Program-made: the position numbers and the translations under genes | The notes under the pieces: generated by a model | The model's input: the letters and a program-made list of their open reading frames with translations, nothing else | The model's database searches: none | What the model was told of the DNA's origin: nothing | In this document: positions 8,467-16,177 of the stretch, piece by piece | Layout of the letters: each line of letters starts with the position of its first letter | Position numbering within the stretch: position 1 is the first letter of the stretch | Assembly (NCBI GenBank): GCA_040255675.1 | Contig: JBDZVM010000021.1 | Coordinates: forward strand, 1 to 64,000 | Origin: JBDZVM01 sp040255675 | Lineage (GTDB): Bacteria; Actinomycetota; Actinomycetes; Acidothermales; Acidothermaceae | DNA: 64,000 nucleotides | Direction of reading: 5' to 3'

Positions 8467-9213
8467 ATGAGCGGGCACTCGAAATGGGCGACCACGAAGC
8501 ACAAGAAGGCCGTCATCGACGCCAAGCGCGGCAAGCTGTTCGCCAAGCTCATCAAGAACATCGAAGTGGCGGCACGCACCGGCGGGGGAGACCCGGCGGG
8601 CAACCCCACGCTCGCCGACGCGATCGCCAAGGCCAAGGGCCAGTCGGTGCCGAACGACAACATCGACCGCGCGGTCAAGCGCGGTGCTGGCCTCGAAGCC
8701 GGCGGCGCGAACTGGGAGCCGATTACCTACGAGGGTTACGGGCCCGGCGGAGTCGCGATGCTGATCGAATGCCTCACCGACAATCGCAACCGCGCGGCGT
8801 CCGAGGTGCGCACCGCGATGACCCGCAACGGCGGTTCAATGGCCGACCCAGGTTCGGTCGCATACCTGTTCAACCGCAAGGGCGTCGTGCTGGTGCCGAA
8901 GAACGGTCGCACTGAGGACGACGTCGTGACGGCGGTGCTCGAGGCGGGCGCCGAGGAGGTCAACGATCTCGACGAGTCGTTCGAAATCGTCAGCGAGGCG
9001 ACAGATCTCGCGGCCGTGCGCGGGGCGTTGAAAGACGCCGGCATCGAGTACGAGTCGGCCGACATCTCCTGGCTGCCCAGTGTCAACGTTCCTCTCGACG
9101 ATGAGACCGCTCGCAAGGTGTTGCGCCTCGTCGACGCGCTCGAAGACTGCGACGACGTGCAAAACGTGTGGGCGAACTTCGACATCTCCGACGACGTCTT
9201 GGCCGAGGTCTGA
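8467..9213 (+). CDS. yebC: YebC/TACO1-family protein
   Basis: 248 residues with the family opening MSGHSKWATTKHKK and the acidic C-terminal domain. GGAGG stands about 8 bases before the ATG. Family members bind nucleic acid; some have been described as transcription regulators (including of ruvC region genes), and recent work links YebC2/TACO1 proteins to translation of difficult peptide motifs. Placement between pdxT and ruvC is conserved in actinobacteria. Which role applies here cannot be decided from sequence. Confidence 0.93.
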   Translation: MSGHSKWATTKHKKAVIDAKRGKLFAKLIKNIEVAARTGGGDPAGNPTLADAIAKAKGQSVPNDNIDRAVKRGAGLEAGGANWEPITYEGYGPGGVAMLIECLTDNRNRAASEVRTAMTRNGGSMADPGSVAYLFNRKGVVLVPKNGRTEDDVVTAVLEAGAEEVNDLDESFEIVSEATDLAAVRGALKDAGIEYESADISWLPSVNVPLDDETARKVLRLVDALEDCDDVQNVWANFDISDDVLAEV

Positions 9214-9353
9214 CCACCGCCGAGCGTGGATCACGTTCGGGGAGCAACGGGGTCCCTTGCGATGTCTAGAGACGTCGCGTTGGTCGACTTTGCGCCGCAA
9301 GGGCCGCGCCGGCGGGTGCAACCGGCCCATTTCGGTGCGATATGTTCCGACAC

Positions 9354-9372
9354 ACCGGGCGACAAGCCCGGT
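9354..9372. terminator. Hairpin in yebC-ruvC spacer
   Basis: ACCGGGC and GCCCGGT form a perfect 7-bp stem with loop GACAA. There is no T-run after it. It lies 140 bases after yebC and before the ruvC promoter region, so it may end or slow yebC transcription. Confidence 0.35.
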
Positions 9373-9390
9373 CCATTCGCGCGTCCCGGC

Positions 9391-9396
9391 TAAGGT
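9391..9396 (+). promoter_or_regulatory. Candidate -10 element of ruvCAB
   Basis: TAAGGT matches TAnnnT. The predicted start (about 9403) falls inside the adjacent LexA box, which is ideal geometry for repression. Confidence 0.45.
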
Positions 9397-9399
9397 TCT

Positions 9400-9413
9400 C
9401 GAACAGACGTTCG
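9400..9413. promoter_or_regulatory. LexA-binding SOS box of ruvCAB
   Basis: CGAACAGACGTTCG is a perfect CGAAC-N4-GTTCG palindrome, the consensus for LexA operators in actinobacteria and other Gram-positives. It lies 17 bases before the ruvC GTG and just after the -10. This predicts DNA-damage induction of ruvC, ruvA and ruvB. Confidence 0.85.
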
Positions 9414-9429
9414 GATCGGGAGGTAGCGC

Positions 9430-9954
9430 GTGCGGGTGCTCGGAGTCGACCCGGGCCTGACCAGATGCGGCATCGGCGTGGTTGACGGCGGCCCTCGCGG
9501 CCAGGTCGGGCGGGCGACGCTCGTCGCCGTCGACGTCTTGCGCACTCCGAGCGACGCTGACATCGGGGCGCGCCTGCTCGCTCTCGAGCGCGGCTTCGAA
9601 GCTTGGATCGAACAGCATCGACCCGATGTGGTTGCCGTCGAGCGCGTGTTCAGCCAGCACAACGTGCGCACGGTGATGGGCACCGCTCAAGCGTCGGCAT
9701 TGGCCATCGCCTGCGCCGCGCGGCATGGCATTCCGGTCGCGCTGCACACGCCCAGCGAGGTGAAGGCCGCGGTCACCGGCGAAGGCCGCGCCGGCAAGGA
9801 GCAAGTCGCCTTCATGGTGCGGCGAGTGCTCAACGCGCCCGCCTTGAGCGGGCCTCCCGACGCCACCGACGCCCTTGCGTTGGCGATTTGCCAGTTGTGG
9901 CGCGGCGTCGCCGCCGTCCGGTTCGAGAAGGCCGTGAGTGGAGTGCGCCGATGA
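9430..9954 (+). CDS. ruvC: Holliday junction resolvase RuvC
   Basis: 174 residues from a GTG with GGGAGG seven bases upstream. The four acidic metal-binding residues of the RNase H-like fold are D7 (GVDPG), E71 (AVERVF), D144 and D147 (PDATDA). RuvC cuts Holliday junctions symmetrically, in complex with RuvAB. It is first in ruvCAB, behind a LexA box. Its stop overlaps the ruvA ATG. Confidence 0.97.
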   Translation: MRVLGVDPGLTRCGIGVVDGGPRGQVGRATLVAVDVLRTPSDADIGARLLALERGFEAWIEQHRPDVVAVERVFSQHNVRTVMGTAQASALAIACAARHGIPVALHTPSEVKAAVTGEGRAGKEQVAFMVRRVLNAPALSGPPDATDALALAICQLWRGVAAVRFEKAVSGVRR

Positions 9955-10571
9955 TTTCGTTCGTCGCCGGCCGAGTCGCCGCTACGAGCCCCGACTCCGT
10001 GGTCGTCGAGGTGGGCGGGTTCGGTGTCCAGCTTTGTTGCGCGCCGTCGACCATCGCGAAGGCGAAGGTGGGGGAGCAGGCAAAGTTCGCGACGTCACTC
10101 GTTGTCCGCGAGGATTCCCTTACGCTGTACGGGTTTTCCGACGACGACGAGCGCACCGTCTTCGAACTGCTGCAAACCGCGAGTGGGGTCGGCCCTCGGT
10201 TGGCGCAAGCGATGCTCGGCGTGCACCCGCCAGCGGCCTTGCGCCGGGCCGTTGCCACCGACGATTTTGCCGCGCTGGCAATGGTTCCCGGCATCGGCAA
10301 GAAGACCGCGCAGCGTATTGTCTTAGAACTCAAAGACAAACTCGCGGCCGCGACACTGGCTGACGACGTCGTGACGTTGCCGAGCGGCGGTAGCGCGCCT
10401 TGGCGCGACAGCGTGCATGGCGCGCTTCTCGGCCTCGGGTATACGAGCAAAGAGGCCGACGACGCCGTGCTAGCGATTTCGTCCGACGCTGACGCTATGG
10501 TGGCGCACGGCGAAACTCCCAACGTCGCGGCACTCTTGCGGCTCGCACTGCGAATGTTGGGCCGCGCGTGA
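9951..10571 (+). CDS. ruvA: Holliday junction branch migration protein RuvA
   Basis: 206 residues from the ATG that overlaps the ruvC stop. An N-terminal OB fold is followed by two helix-hairpin-helix motifs (GVGPRLAQAML and GIGKKTAQRIV) and a C-terminal three-helix domain that contacts RuvB. RuvA tetramers hold the four-way junction. Coupled on both sides with ruvC and ruvB. Confidence 0.96.
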   Translation: MISFVAGRVAATSPDSVVVEVGGFGVQLCCAPSTIAKAKVGEQAKFATSLVVREDSLTLYGFSDDDERTVFELLQTASGVGPRLAQAMLGVHPPAALRRAVATDDFAALAMVPGIGKKTAQRIVLELKDKLAAATLADDVVTLPSGGSAPWRDSVHGALLGLGYTSKEADDAVLAISSDADAMVAHGETPNVAALLRLALRMLGRA

Positions 10572-11641
10572 ACGACGAGTCGCGCGCGCTAGTCGACGCC
10601 CACCCCGACACTGGCGACGCCGAAGAGCGGGTCGTCGAAGCGGCGCTGCGGCCGAAAAAGCTGGCCGAACTCATCGGTCAAGAGCGGGTGCGCGAGCAAC
10701 TCTCGCTGATCCTCGACAGTGCGAAGCAGCGTGGCCGCCCGCCCGACCACGTGTTGTTGTCGGGCTCGCCCGGCCTCGGCAAGACCACCCTCGCCATGAT
10801 CGTCGCTGCTGAGCTGAACGCACCGCTGCGCATCAGCAGCGGGCCGGCGATCCAGCACGCCGGCGACCTCGCGGCCTTGCTCACTCAGCTCACCGAGGGT
10901 GAGGTGTTATTCCTCGACGAGATTCACCGCATGTCGCGACCGGCCGAAGAGATGCTCTACCTCGCGATGGAAGATTTCCGGGTCGACGTCGTGGTCGGGA
11001 AAGGCCCTGGCGCGACGGCGATTCCGCTCGATCTAGCGCCGTTCACCCTGGTCGGGGCCACCACGCGAGCGGGTCTGCTGCCAGGGCCGCTTCGCGACCG
11101 GTTCGGGTTCACCGCGCACCTCGACTTCTATACCGCGGCTGACCTCGAAAAGATCGTCACGCGTTCAGCCGGGCTGCTCGGGGTGCGGGTCAAGCCGGAC
11201 GGCGCGGCCGAAATCGCTGGGCGGTCGCGCGGTACGCCGCGGATTGCCAACCGGTTGCTGCGCCGCGTTCGCGACTTTGCCGAGGTCAAAGCCGACGGCG
11301 TTGTCGACCGCGCGATTGCCGAGGCCGCGCTGGCGGTCTACGAAGTCGACGAGCAAGGGCTCGACCGGCTCGACCGGGCGGTGCTCGACGCGCTCGTGCG
11401 CCGGTTCGGCGGAGGCCCGGTCGGGTTGTCGACCGTCGCTATCGCGGTCGGGGAAGAGCCGGAGACCGTCGAGGAGGTCGCCGAGCCGTTCTTGTTTCGC
11501 GCCGGCCTCATCGCGCGCACGCCGCGCGGCCGCGTCGCCACCGCTGCCGGTTGGCGTCACCTGGGCCTCGCGCCGCCGGCCGGAACGCTCGGCGCGGCCT
11601 CCGCTCTGCCGACGTTGTTCGACGAGAAGGACGCCGGCTGA
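10568..11641 (+). CDS. ruvB: Holliday junction branch migration ATPase RuvB
   Basis: 357 residues, AAA+ motor. Walker A is GSPGLGKTT (66-74) and Walker B is LFLDEIH (114-120); a winged-helix DNA-binding domain ends the protein. RuvB hexamers pump DNA through the RuvA-bound junction. The start GTG overlaps the ruvA stop. The N-terminal 20 residues are longer and more acidic than usual. A 220-bp gap follows before yajC. Confidence 0.97.
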   Translation: MNDESRALVDAHPDTGDAEERVVEAALRPKKLAELIGQERVREQLSLILDSAKQRGRPPDHVLLSGSPGLGKTTLAMIVAAELNAPLRISSGPAIQHAGDLAALLTQLTEGEVLFLDEIHRMSRPAEEMLYLAMEDFRVDVVVGKGPGATAIPLDLAPFTLVGATTRAGLLPGPLRDRFGFTAHLDFYTAADLEKIVTRSAGLLGVRVKPDGAAEIAGRSRGTPRIANRLLRRVRDFAEVKADGVVDRAIAEAALAVYEVDEQGLDRLDRAVLDALVRRFGGGPVGLSTVAIAVGEEPETVEEVAEPFLFRAGLIARTPRGRVATAAGWRHLGLAPPAGTLGAASALPTLFDEKDAG

Positions 11642-11695
11642 CGTTCCTCGCGCCGGCGATTCACGGCGGCGACCGCTCGCGGCAACGGCATCGAA

Positions 11696-11701
11696 TAGAC
11701 T
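11696..11701 (+). promoter_or_regulatory. Candidate -10 element for yajC-secDF
   Basis: TAGACT, a TAnnnT hexamer identical to the candidates before efp and the FKBP gene, lies in the 220-bp spacer between ruvB and yajC. The implied 5' leader is about 155 bases. Confidence 0.35.
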
Positions 11702-11861
11702 CGGTCACGGCCGGGGGCGCGCGCACCGCGCAGGCAGCGGTTTGCCGGGCGCGGGCCGCATCACAGCAGAAGTTGGATCAGACGCTGGCGAGCCCCTCGC
11801 CGGCAACTCCCAGGCGCTAGCCGCGGGCGGCGCCACGGTCCTTTGGAAGGACACTGACTCC

Positions 11862-12287
11862 GTGTACATCTTGCTCGTCTTCATCGTCGTGCTGCTTGTG
11901 TTCTCGATGGTGCAGAACAACCGCAGGCGCAAACAGACCGCCACGATGCAACAGGCGATCCAGCCCGGCGTGCGCGTCATGACGACGTCCGGCATCTATG
12001 GTCTTGTGAGCGAGGTTGAAACCGACACGATCGTGGTTGAGATCTCCGAGGGTGTCGACGTCCGCTTCGACAAGCGGGCCGTGATGAAAGTCGTGCCGCA
12101 CCTGGCGGACGACGCTGACGACACCGACACCGACACCGACACCGGCACCGGCCCCGGCACCGGCACCGACACGGACGGATCGACGGACAAACCCACCGAC
12201 GCGTCCCGCGAGCGCGAACCGGCGTTGAGCGGCACCGACGACGCCGGCGGGCACGAACAGGGCAGCGGAGCCGTTTCCACGAGGTGA
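11862..12287 (+). CDS. yajC: Preprotein translocase accessory subunit YajC
   Basis: 141 residues starting at GTG, with GGAAGG 11 bases upstream. One N-terminal membrane helix (about residues 2-17) is followed by the YajC domain: RRRKQ, PGVRVMTTSGIYG, VETDTIVVEISEGVDVRFDKRAV. The C-terminal 50 residues are acidic low complexity, with alternating Asp-Thr and Gly-Thr pairs. YajC associates with SecDF and SecYEG in protein export. It heads yajC-secD-secF, separated from secD by 189 bp. Confidence 0.92.
   Translation: MYILLVFIVVLLVFSMVQNNRRRKQTATMQQAIQPGVRVMTTSGIYGLVSEVETDTIVVEISEGVDVRFDKRAVMKVVPHLADDADDTDTDTDTGTGPGTGTDTDGSTDKPTDASREREPALSGTDDAGGHEQGSGAVSTR
12120..12176 (+). repeat. Hexanucleotide low-complexity repeat in yajC
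   Basis: GACACC/GGCACC hexamers recur through this stretch and encode Asp-Thr and Gly-Thr dipeptides in the disordered YajC tail. Such tracts are prone to slippage but keep frame in 6-base steps. Confidence 0.7.
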
Positions 12288-12381
12288 GCACGTCCGAAAG
12301 TGATCCCGGTTACACCGGCTCGGATCGGGTCGGCCATACTGCTTCGCTGCGAGGACGATGCAACGTATCGAGGTCGGCTTG

Positions 12382-12397
12382 GCGCATACACATGCGC
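12382..12397. repeat. Hairpin in yajC-secD spacer
   Basis: GCGCAT and ATGCGC pair perfectly around ACAC, in the spacer ahead of secD. No T-run follows. Possible RNA structure of unknown role. Confidence 0.3.
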
Positions 12398-12423
12398 TTC
12401 CCGGCCATGACCGCCGTCGCGAG

Positions 12424-12448
12424 CCTGGTGCCAGCCTCTGGTGTCAGG
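12424..12448 (+). promoter_or_regulatory. RNA stem-loop just upstream of secD
   Basis: CCTGGTGCCAG pairs along its full length with CTGGTGTCAGG if three G-U wobbles are allowed, leaving a 3-base loop. The wobbles mean it is a structure of the plus-strand RNA only. It ends about 20 bases before the GGAAGAG of secD, so it could tune secD translation or act as an attenuator. Confidence 0.35.
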
Positions 12449-12476
12449 CCGCCCGCTGATTAGGAAGAGATCGAAC

Positions 12477-14249
12477 GTGCCACCTGCCAAGAGGTCGAAC
12501 CCGGGGCGCGCCCTGGTGCTCGTCTTGATCGTGTTGGCCGCTTTGTTCGGCGGCATGGCGGCCGCGAAGACGTACGCACCCGCACTGGGCCTCGACCTGC
12601 GCGGCGGTACGACGGTTACCTTGAAGGCCGAGCCGCTCGCCGGCAAGAAGATCACTCAGGACAACCTGAAGACCGCCGTGAACATCATGCGCGAGCGCGT
12701 GAACGGCATGGGCGTCGGCAACGCGGATGTGCGCACCGAGGGCAACAACATCGTCGTCTCGGTGCCGGGCAAAGACACCCGAGGCGTGCTCGACCAGATC
12801 GGCGAGACGGCGTTGCTCAGCATGCGCCAGGTCTACAAGTCCAACGACCCGGCCATGACCGGGGCGGTTGTTCCCGACACCAGCCCGACAACGCCGTCGG
12901 CGACGCCCTCTCCCGGCACCGCGCCGTCGACCGCGCCGTCAGCGCCGGCATCGTCGCCCTCACCCGCGGCCGCTGGCTCGCCGTCGGCGTCTGCCAGCCC
13001 GAAGGCGCTGTCGGGCGGCACGAGCGGCTTCCACGCTCAGCCGGCGTCGTTCGTGAAGGCGGCCGCGAGCGCGAGCCCGGCCTCGGGGTCGCCGTCGAGC
13101 GCTCCCTCCAGTGAGCCGTCTCCCGCGACAGGCGGAACAGCCGATAAGGCCGAGACCACGCCGTCGCAAAAGCAGCTCGACGACTACGCCAGTCTCAACT
13201 GCCTCGACCCGAAGAACCAGCAGGGCGGCCGTGAGGACAACCCGTTGACCTTCCTCGTGACGTGTGGCAACACCAACGGCACGTGGTACAAGTACATGCT
13301 CAACCCCACGCTGATCCAGGGCAACGAGATCGCCTCCGCCTCGGCGGTGCTCGACCAGACGGGCACCCAGTGGGTCATCAACATCAAGATGAAAGACAAG
13401 GCGGCGGCTCGCTGGGCCAGCTTCACCACGAACAACGTCGGCAAAGACACCGCGATCGTGCTCGACGGCCTCGTGATGTCGGCGGAGTACATCAGGGAGC
13501 CGATCCCTGGCGGCAATACGCAGATCAGCGGCAACTTCACGCACAAATCGGCGACCGACCTGGCCAACGTGCTGAAGTATGGTGCGCTGCCGCTGAAGTT
13601 CACGCCGCAAACGGCCGAGACGATCTCGGCCACGCTCGGTAACACGGAGTTGCGCGCGGGCCTGCTTGCCGGTGTGATCGGCCTGATCCTCGTGTTGCTC
13701 TACTCGTTCTTTTACTATCGAGGCTTGTCGATCGTTACGTTGACGAGCTTGGCGCTCTCGGCGGCGATCCAATACCCGATCATCGTCTTGCTCGGCAAGG
13801 GCATCGGGTACACGCTCACCCTCGCGGGTATTGCCGGCCTGATCGTCGCGGTCGGCGTCACCGCCGACTCGTTCATCGTTTACTTCGAACGTCTGCGCGA
13901 CGAAATTCGCGAAGGCAATACGCTTCGTAGCGCGGTCGAGAAGGGTTGGGTGCGAGCCCGAAGAACTATCGTGTCGGCCGACCTCGTGTCGTTGATCGCG
14001 GCCGTCGTGTTGTACTGGCTGGCGATTGGCGACGTGCGCGGCTTCGCCTTCACCCTGGGCTTGTCTACGATCGTCGACTTGTTCATCGTGTTCGCCTTCA
14101 CCAAGCCGCTGATCACGCTGCTCGCCCGCACGAAGTTCTACGGCGAAGGGCACAAGCTGTCAGGTCTTGATGCCGCCCACCTCGGCGTCGACAAGTTGAA
14201 GGTTGCCGCGGCGGCAAGCCGTCGTCCGGCGTCGGCGAGGAGGGTGTGA
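12477..14249 (+). CDS. secD: Protein translocase subunit SecD
   Basis: 590 residues from a GTG with GGAAGAG eight bases upstream. A first membrane helix (about 9-30) precedes the LGLDLRGGTTV motif, a large extracytoplasmic domain and five C-terminal helices with conserved DSFIVYFERLRDE. SecD with SecF uses the proton gradient to help finish export. The extracytoplasmic part contains an unusually long Ser/Pro/Ala-rich insertion (about residues 130-230). The secF ATG follows immediately. Confidence 0.95.
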   Translation: MPPAKRSNPGRALVLVLIVLAALFGGMAAAKTYAPALGLDLRGGTTVTLKAEPLAGKKITQDNLKTAVNIMRERVNGMGVGNADVRTEGNNIVVSVPGKDTRGVLDQIGETALLSMRQVYKSNDPAMTGAVVPDTSPTTPSATPSPGTAPSTAPSAPASSPSPAAAGSPSASASPKALSGGTSGFHAQPASFVKAAASASPASGSPSSAPSSEPSPATGGTADKAETTPSQKQLDDYASLNCLDPKNQQGGREDNPLTFLVTCGNTNGTWYKYMLNPTLIQGNEIASASAVLDQTGTQWVINIKMKDKAAARWASFTTNNVGKDTAIVLDGLVMSAEYIREPIPGGNTQISGNFTHKSATDLANVLKYGALPLKFTPQTAETISATLGNTELRAGLLAGVIGLILVLLYSFFYYRGLSIVTLTSLALSAAIQYPIIVLLGKGIGYTLTLAGIAGLIVAVGVTADSFIVYFERLRDEIREGNTLRSAVEKGWVRARRTIVSADLVSLIAAVVLYWLAIGDVRGFAFTLGLSTIVDLFIVFAFTKPLITLLARTKFYGEGHKLSGLDAAHLGVDKLKVAAAASRRPASARRV

Positions 14250-14250
14250 G

Positions 14251-15531
14251 ATGACTCGGCTCGGCAAAGTCGGCCACGGCCTGTACACCGGAAGCGTTTC
14301 GTACGAGTTCGTCGGCCGGTGGCGTCGCTGGGTCGCGCTCTCCGGCGTCGTGATTCTCATCGGGCTGGTGGGGCTAGGCATACGCGGCTTGAACCTCGGC
14401 CTGGAGTTCAAGGGCGGCAGCGAGTTCACCTTCCCTGACAAGGGCTTCACGACATCTGAGATCAGCGGCGTTGTGTCCGACGCCGCGGGCATCAGCGACC
14501 CGGTCGTGCAGAAGCTGACCCAAAAGGGAGTCGGCGGCACGGTCTATCGGGTCGAGACGCCGGCCCTCTCGCAAGACCCCGAGAATAACCAGGTCGAGAA
14601 GGTCGTTTCCGCGATCAGCAGCAAGCTCGGGGTCGACAAGAACGCGGTCGACACGAGTACGGTCGGTGCGAGCTGGGGTTCTCAGATCACCCACAAAGCC
14701 ATCCAGAGCCTGATCATTTTCATCATCGCGGTGGTCATCTATCTGTCGATCCGATACGAGTGGAAGCTCGCCGCTTCGGCCATCATCGCGCTGTTGCACG
14801 ACCTGGTGATCACGGTCGGCATCTACGCACTGGTCGGCTTCGAGGTCACACCGTCGACCGTGATCGGTTTGCTCACGATCCTTGGATATTCGCTCTACGA
14901 CACGGTCGTCGTCTTCGACAAGGTTCGCGAGAACACGCGCGAGATCGCCGGCGGTAGCCGTATGACCTACAGCCAGGCCGCGAACCTCGCGGTCAACCAG
15001 ACGCTGGTGCGGTCGATCAACACCTCGGTCACGGCCCTGTTGCCGGTCGCTTCGCTGCTGTTCGTGGGTGCCGGCTTGATGGGCGCTGGTTCGCTCAAAG
15101 ACCTCGCGCTCGCATTATTCATCGGCCTGGCCACCGGTACGTACTCGTCGATCTTTATCGCGACGCCGCTCGCCTGCGCGTTCAAGGAACGTGAACCGCA
15201 GTTCCAGGCGCTCTCGAAGCGGGTTGCCGCGCGTCAAGGAGCGACCGCCCGGACGCCGGTGGCGGTCGCCGCGGCCGCTGCCGGGCGCGGGGTCGTGGGC
15301 GGCGGCCGGTCGGCCACCATGCTCGCGGACGACGCCGACGACACCTTGCCCGCGCCGGGCACCGGCGGCGACAGCGCCGACGAGGCAGCGTCGACCGGGG
15401 GAGCCGCGGCGGCCGACGTGTCGGTGCCGTCGAACCCCACCCCGAAGAGTTCCGGTGCCGGCGTGCGCCGTCCGAACACCGCGCAGCGACGTCCGGGCAA
15501 CCGGCCGTCAGGCAAGAAGCGACGCAAGTAA
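14251..15531 (+). CDS. secF: Protein translocase subunit SecF
   Basis: 426 residues from an ATG directly after the secD stop, with GAGGAGGG before it. Six membrane helices; the first is followed by GLEFKGGSEFTF, and the later helices contain GYSLYDTVVVFDKVREN and NTSVTALLPV. Partner of SecD. A hydrophilic C-terminal tail of about 110 residues, Ala/Gly-rich and ending in basic residues, extends beyond the usual SecF core, as often in actinobacteria. Confidence 0.95.
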   Translation: MTRLGKVGHGLYTGSVSYEFVGRWRRWVALSGVVILIGLVGLGIRGLNLGLEFKGGSEFTFPDKGFTTSEISGVVSDAAGISDPVVQKLTQKGVGGTVYRVETPALSQDPENNQVEKVVSAISSKLGVDKNAVDTSTVGASWGSQITHKAIQSLIIFIIAVVIYLSIRYEWKLAASAIIALLHDLVITVGIYALVGFEVTPSTVIGLLTILGYSLYDTVVVFDKVRENTREIAGGSRMTYSQAANLAVNQTLVRSINTSVTALLPVASLLFVGAGLMGAGSLKDLALALFIGLATGTYSSIFIATPLACAFKEREPQFQALSKRVAARQGATARTPVAVAAAAAGRGVVGGGRSATMLADDADDTLPAPGTGGDSADEAASTGGAAAADVSVPSNPTPKSSGAGVRRPNTAQRRPGNRPSGKKRRK

Positions 15532-15560
15532 CGGCATAGGTAGATCAGGAGTTGCCTTCC

Positions 15561-16091
15561 GTGGCCACCGACGTCCGTGAGCTGATCATCGCGCTCATAC
15601 GCGACGTCCCCGACTATCCGTCGCCGGGCGTGCTGTTCAAGGACATCACGCCGGTCTTGGCCCAGCCGGACGCCTTCGCGGCGGTCGTCGACGCGCTGGT
15701 TGACCAGTTCCCCATGGGCAGCATCGACAAGGTGGTTGGGATAGAGGCGCGCGGATTCATCCTCGCGGCACCCGTGGCATACCACCTGAACGCCGGATTC
15801 GTGCCGATGCGCAAGAAGGGCAAGCTGCCCTACGACACGTTCGAATCGAGCTACGCGCTCGAATACGGAAGCGCGACGATCGAGGTGCATCGCGACGCCT
15901 TCGCTCCGAACGATCGGGTACTCGTGGTCGACGACGTCCTGGCGACCGGCGGTACCGCCGCCGCGGCGCTCGAGTTGGTTTCGCGCGGCGGCGGCAAGGC
16001 CGTCGGCCTGTCGTTCCTCATCGAGCTGGCGGCCCTCGGCGGCCGCGCCAAGCTGCCCGACGCCGACATCCGGACACTGTTGGTCGTGTAA
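15561..16091 (+). CDS. apt: Adenine phosphoribosyltransferase
   Basis: 176 residues from a GTG with AGGAG nine bases upstream; a TTG at 15552 is less likely. The PRPP-binding loop VLVVDDVLATGGTAAAA and the N-terminal PDYPSPGVLFKDITP are diagnostic of Apt. It salvages adenine to AMP using PRPP. Its position between secF and rel is conserved in actinobacteria. Confidence 0.95.
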   Translation: MATDVRELIIALIRDVPDYPSPGVLFKDITPVLAQPDAFAAVVDALVDQFPMGSIDKVVGIEARGFILAAPVAYHLNAGFVPMRKKGKLPYDTFESSYALEYGSATIEVHRDAFAPNDRVLVVDDVLATGGTAAAALELVSRGGGKAVGLSFLIELAALGGRAKLPDADIRTLLVV

Positions 16092-16137
16092 CTCGGCTGG
16101 TCGTGTAGCTACGCCGCTGCAATCGGCCCTCGCCCGG

Positions 16138-16143
16138 TAAACT
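16138..16143 (+). promoter_or_regulatory. Candidate -10 element for rel
   Basis: TAAACT (TAnnnT) lies 35 bases before the rel ATG. The implied transcript would start near 16150, just before the hairpin at 16153-16172. Confidence 0.3.
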
Positions 16144-16152
16144 GGACATTCT

Positions 16153-16172
16153 TGCTGGGCATAGTCCCAGCA
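16153..16172 (+). promoter_or_regulatory. Hairpin abutting the rel start
   Basis: TGCTGGG and CCCAGCA form a perfect 7-bp stem with a 6-base loop, ending 5 bases before the ATG at 16178. It overlaps the AGCAGG that would serve as ribosome binding site, so it could limit initiation at this start. Confidence 0.35.
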
Positions 16173-16177
16173 GGCAG

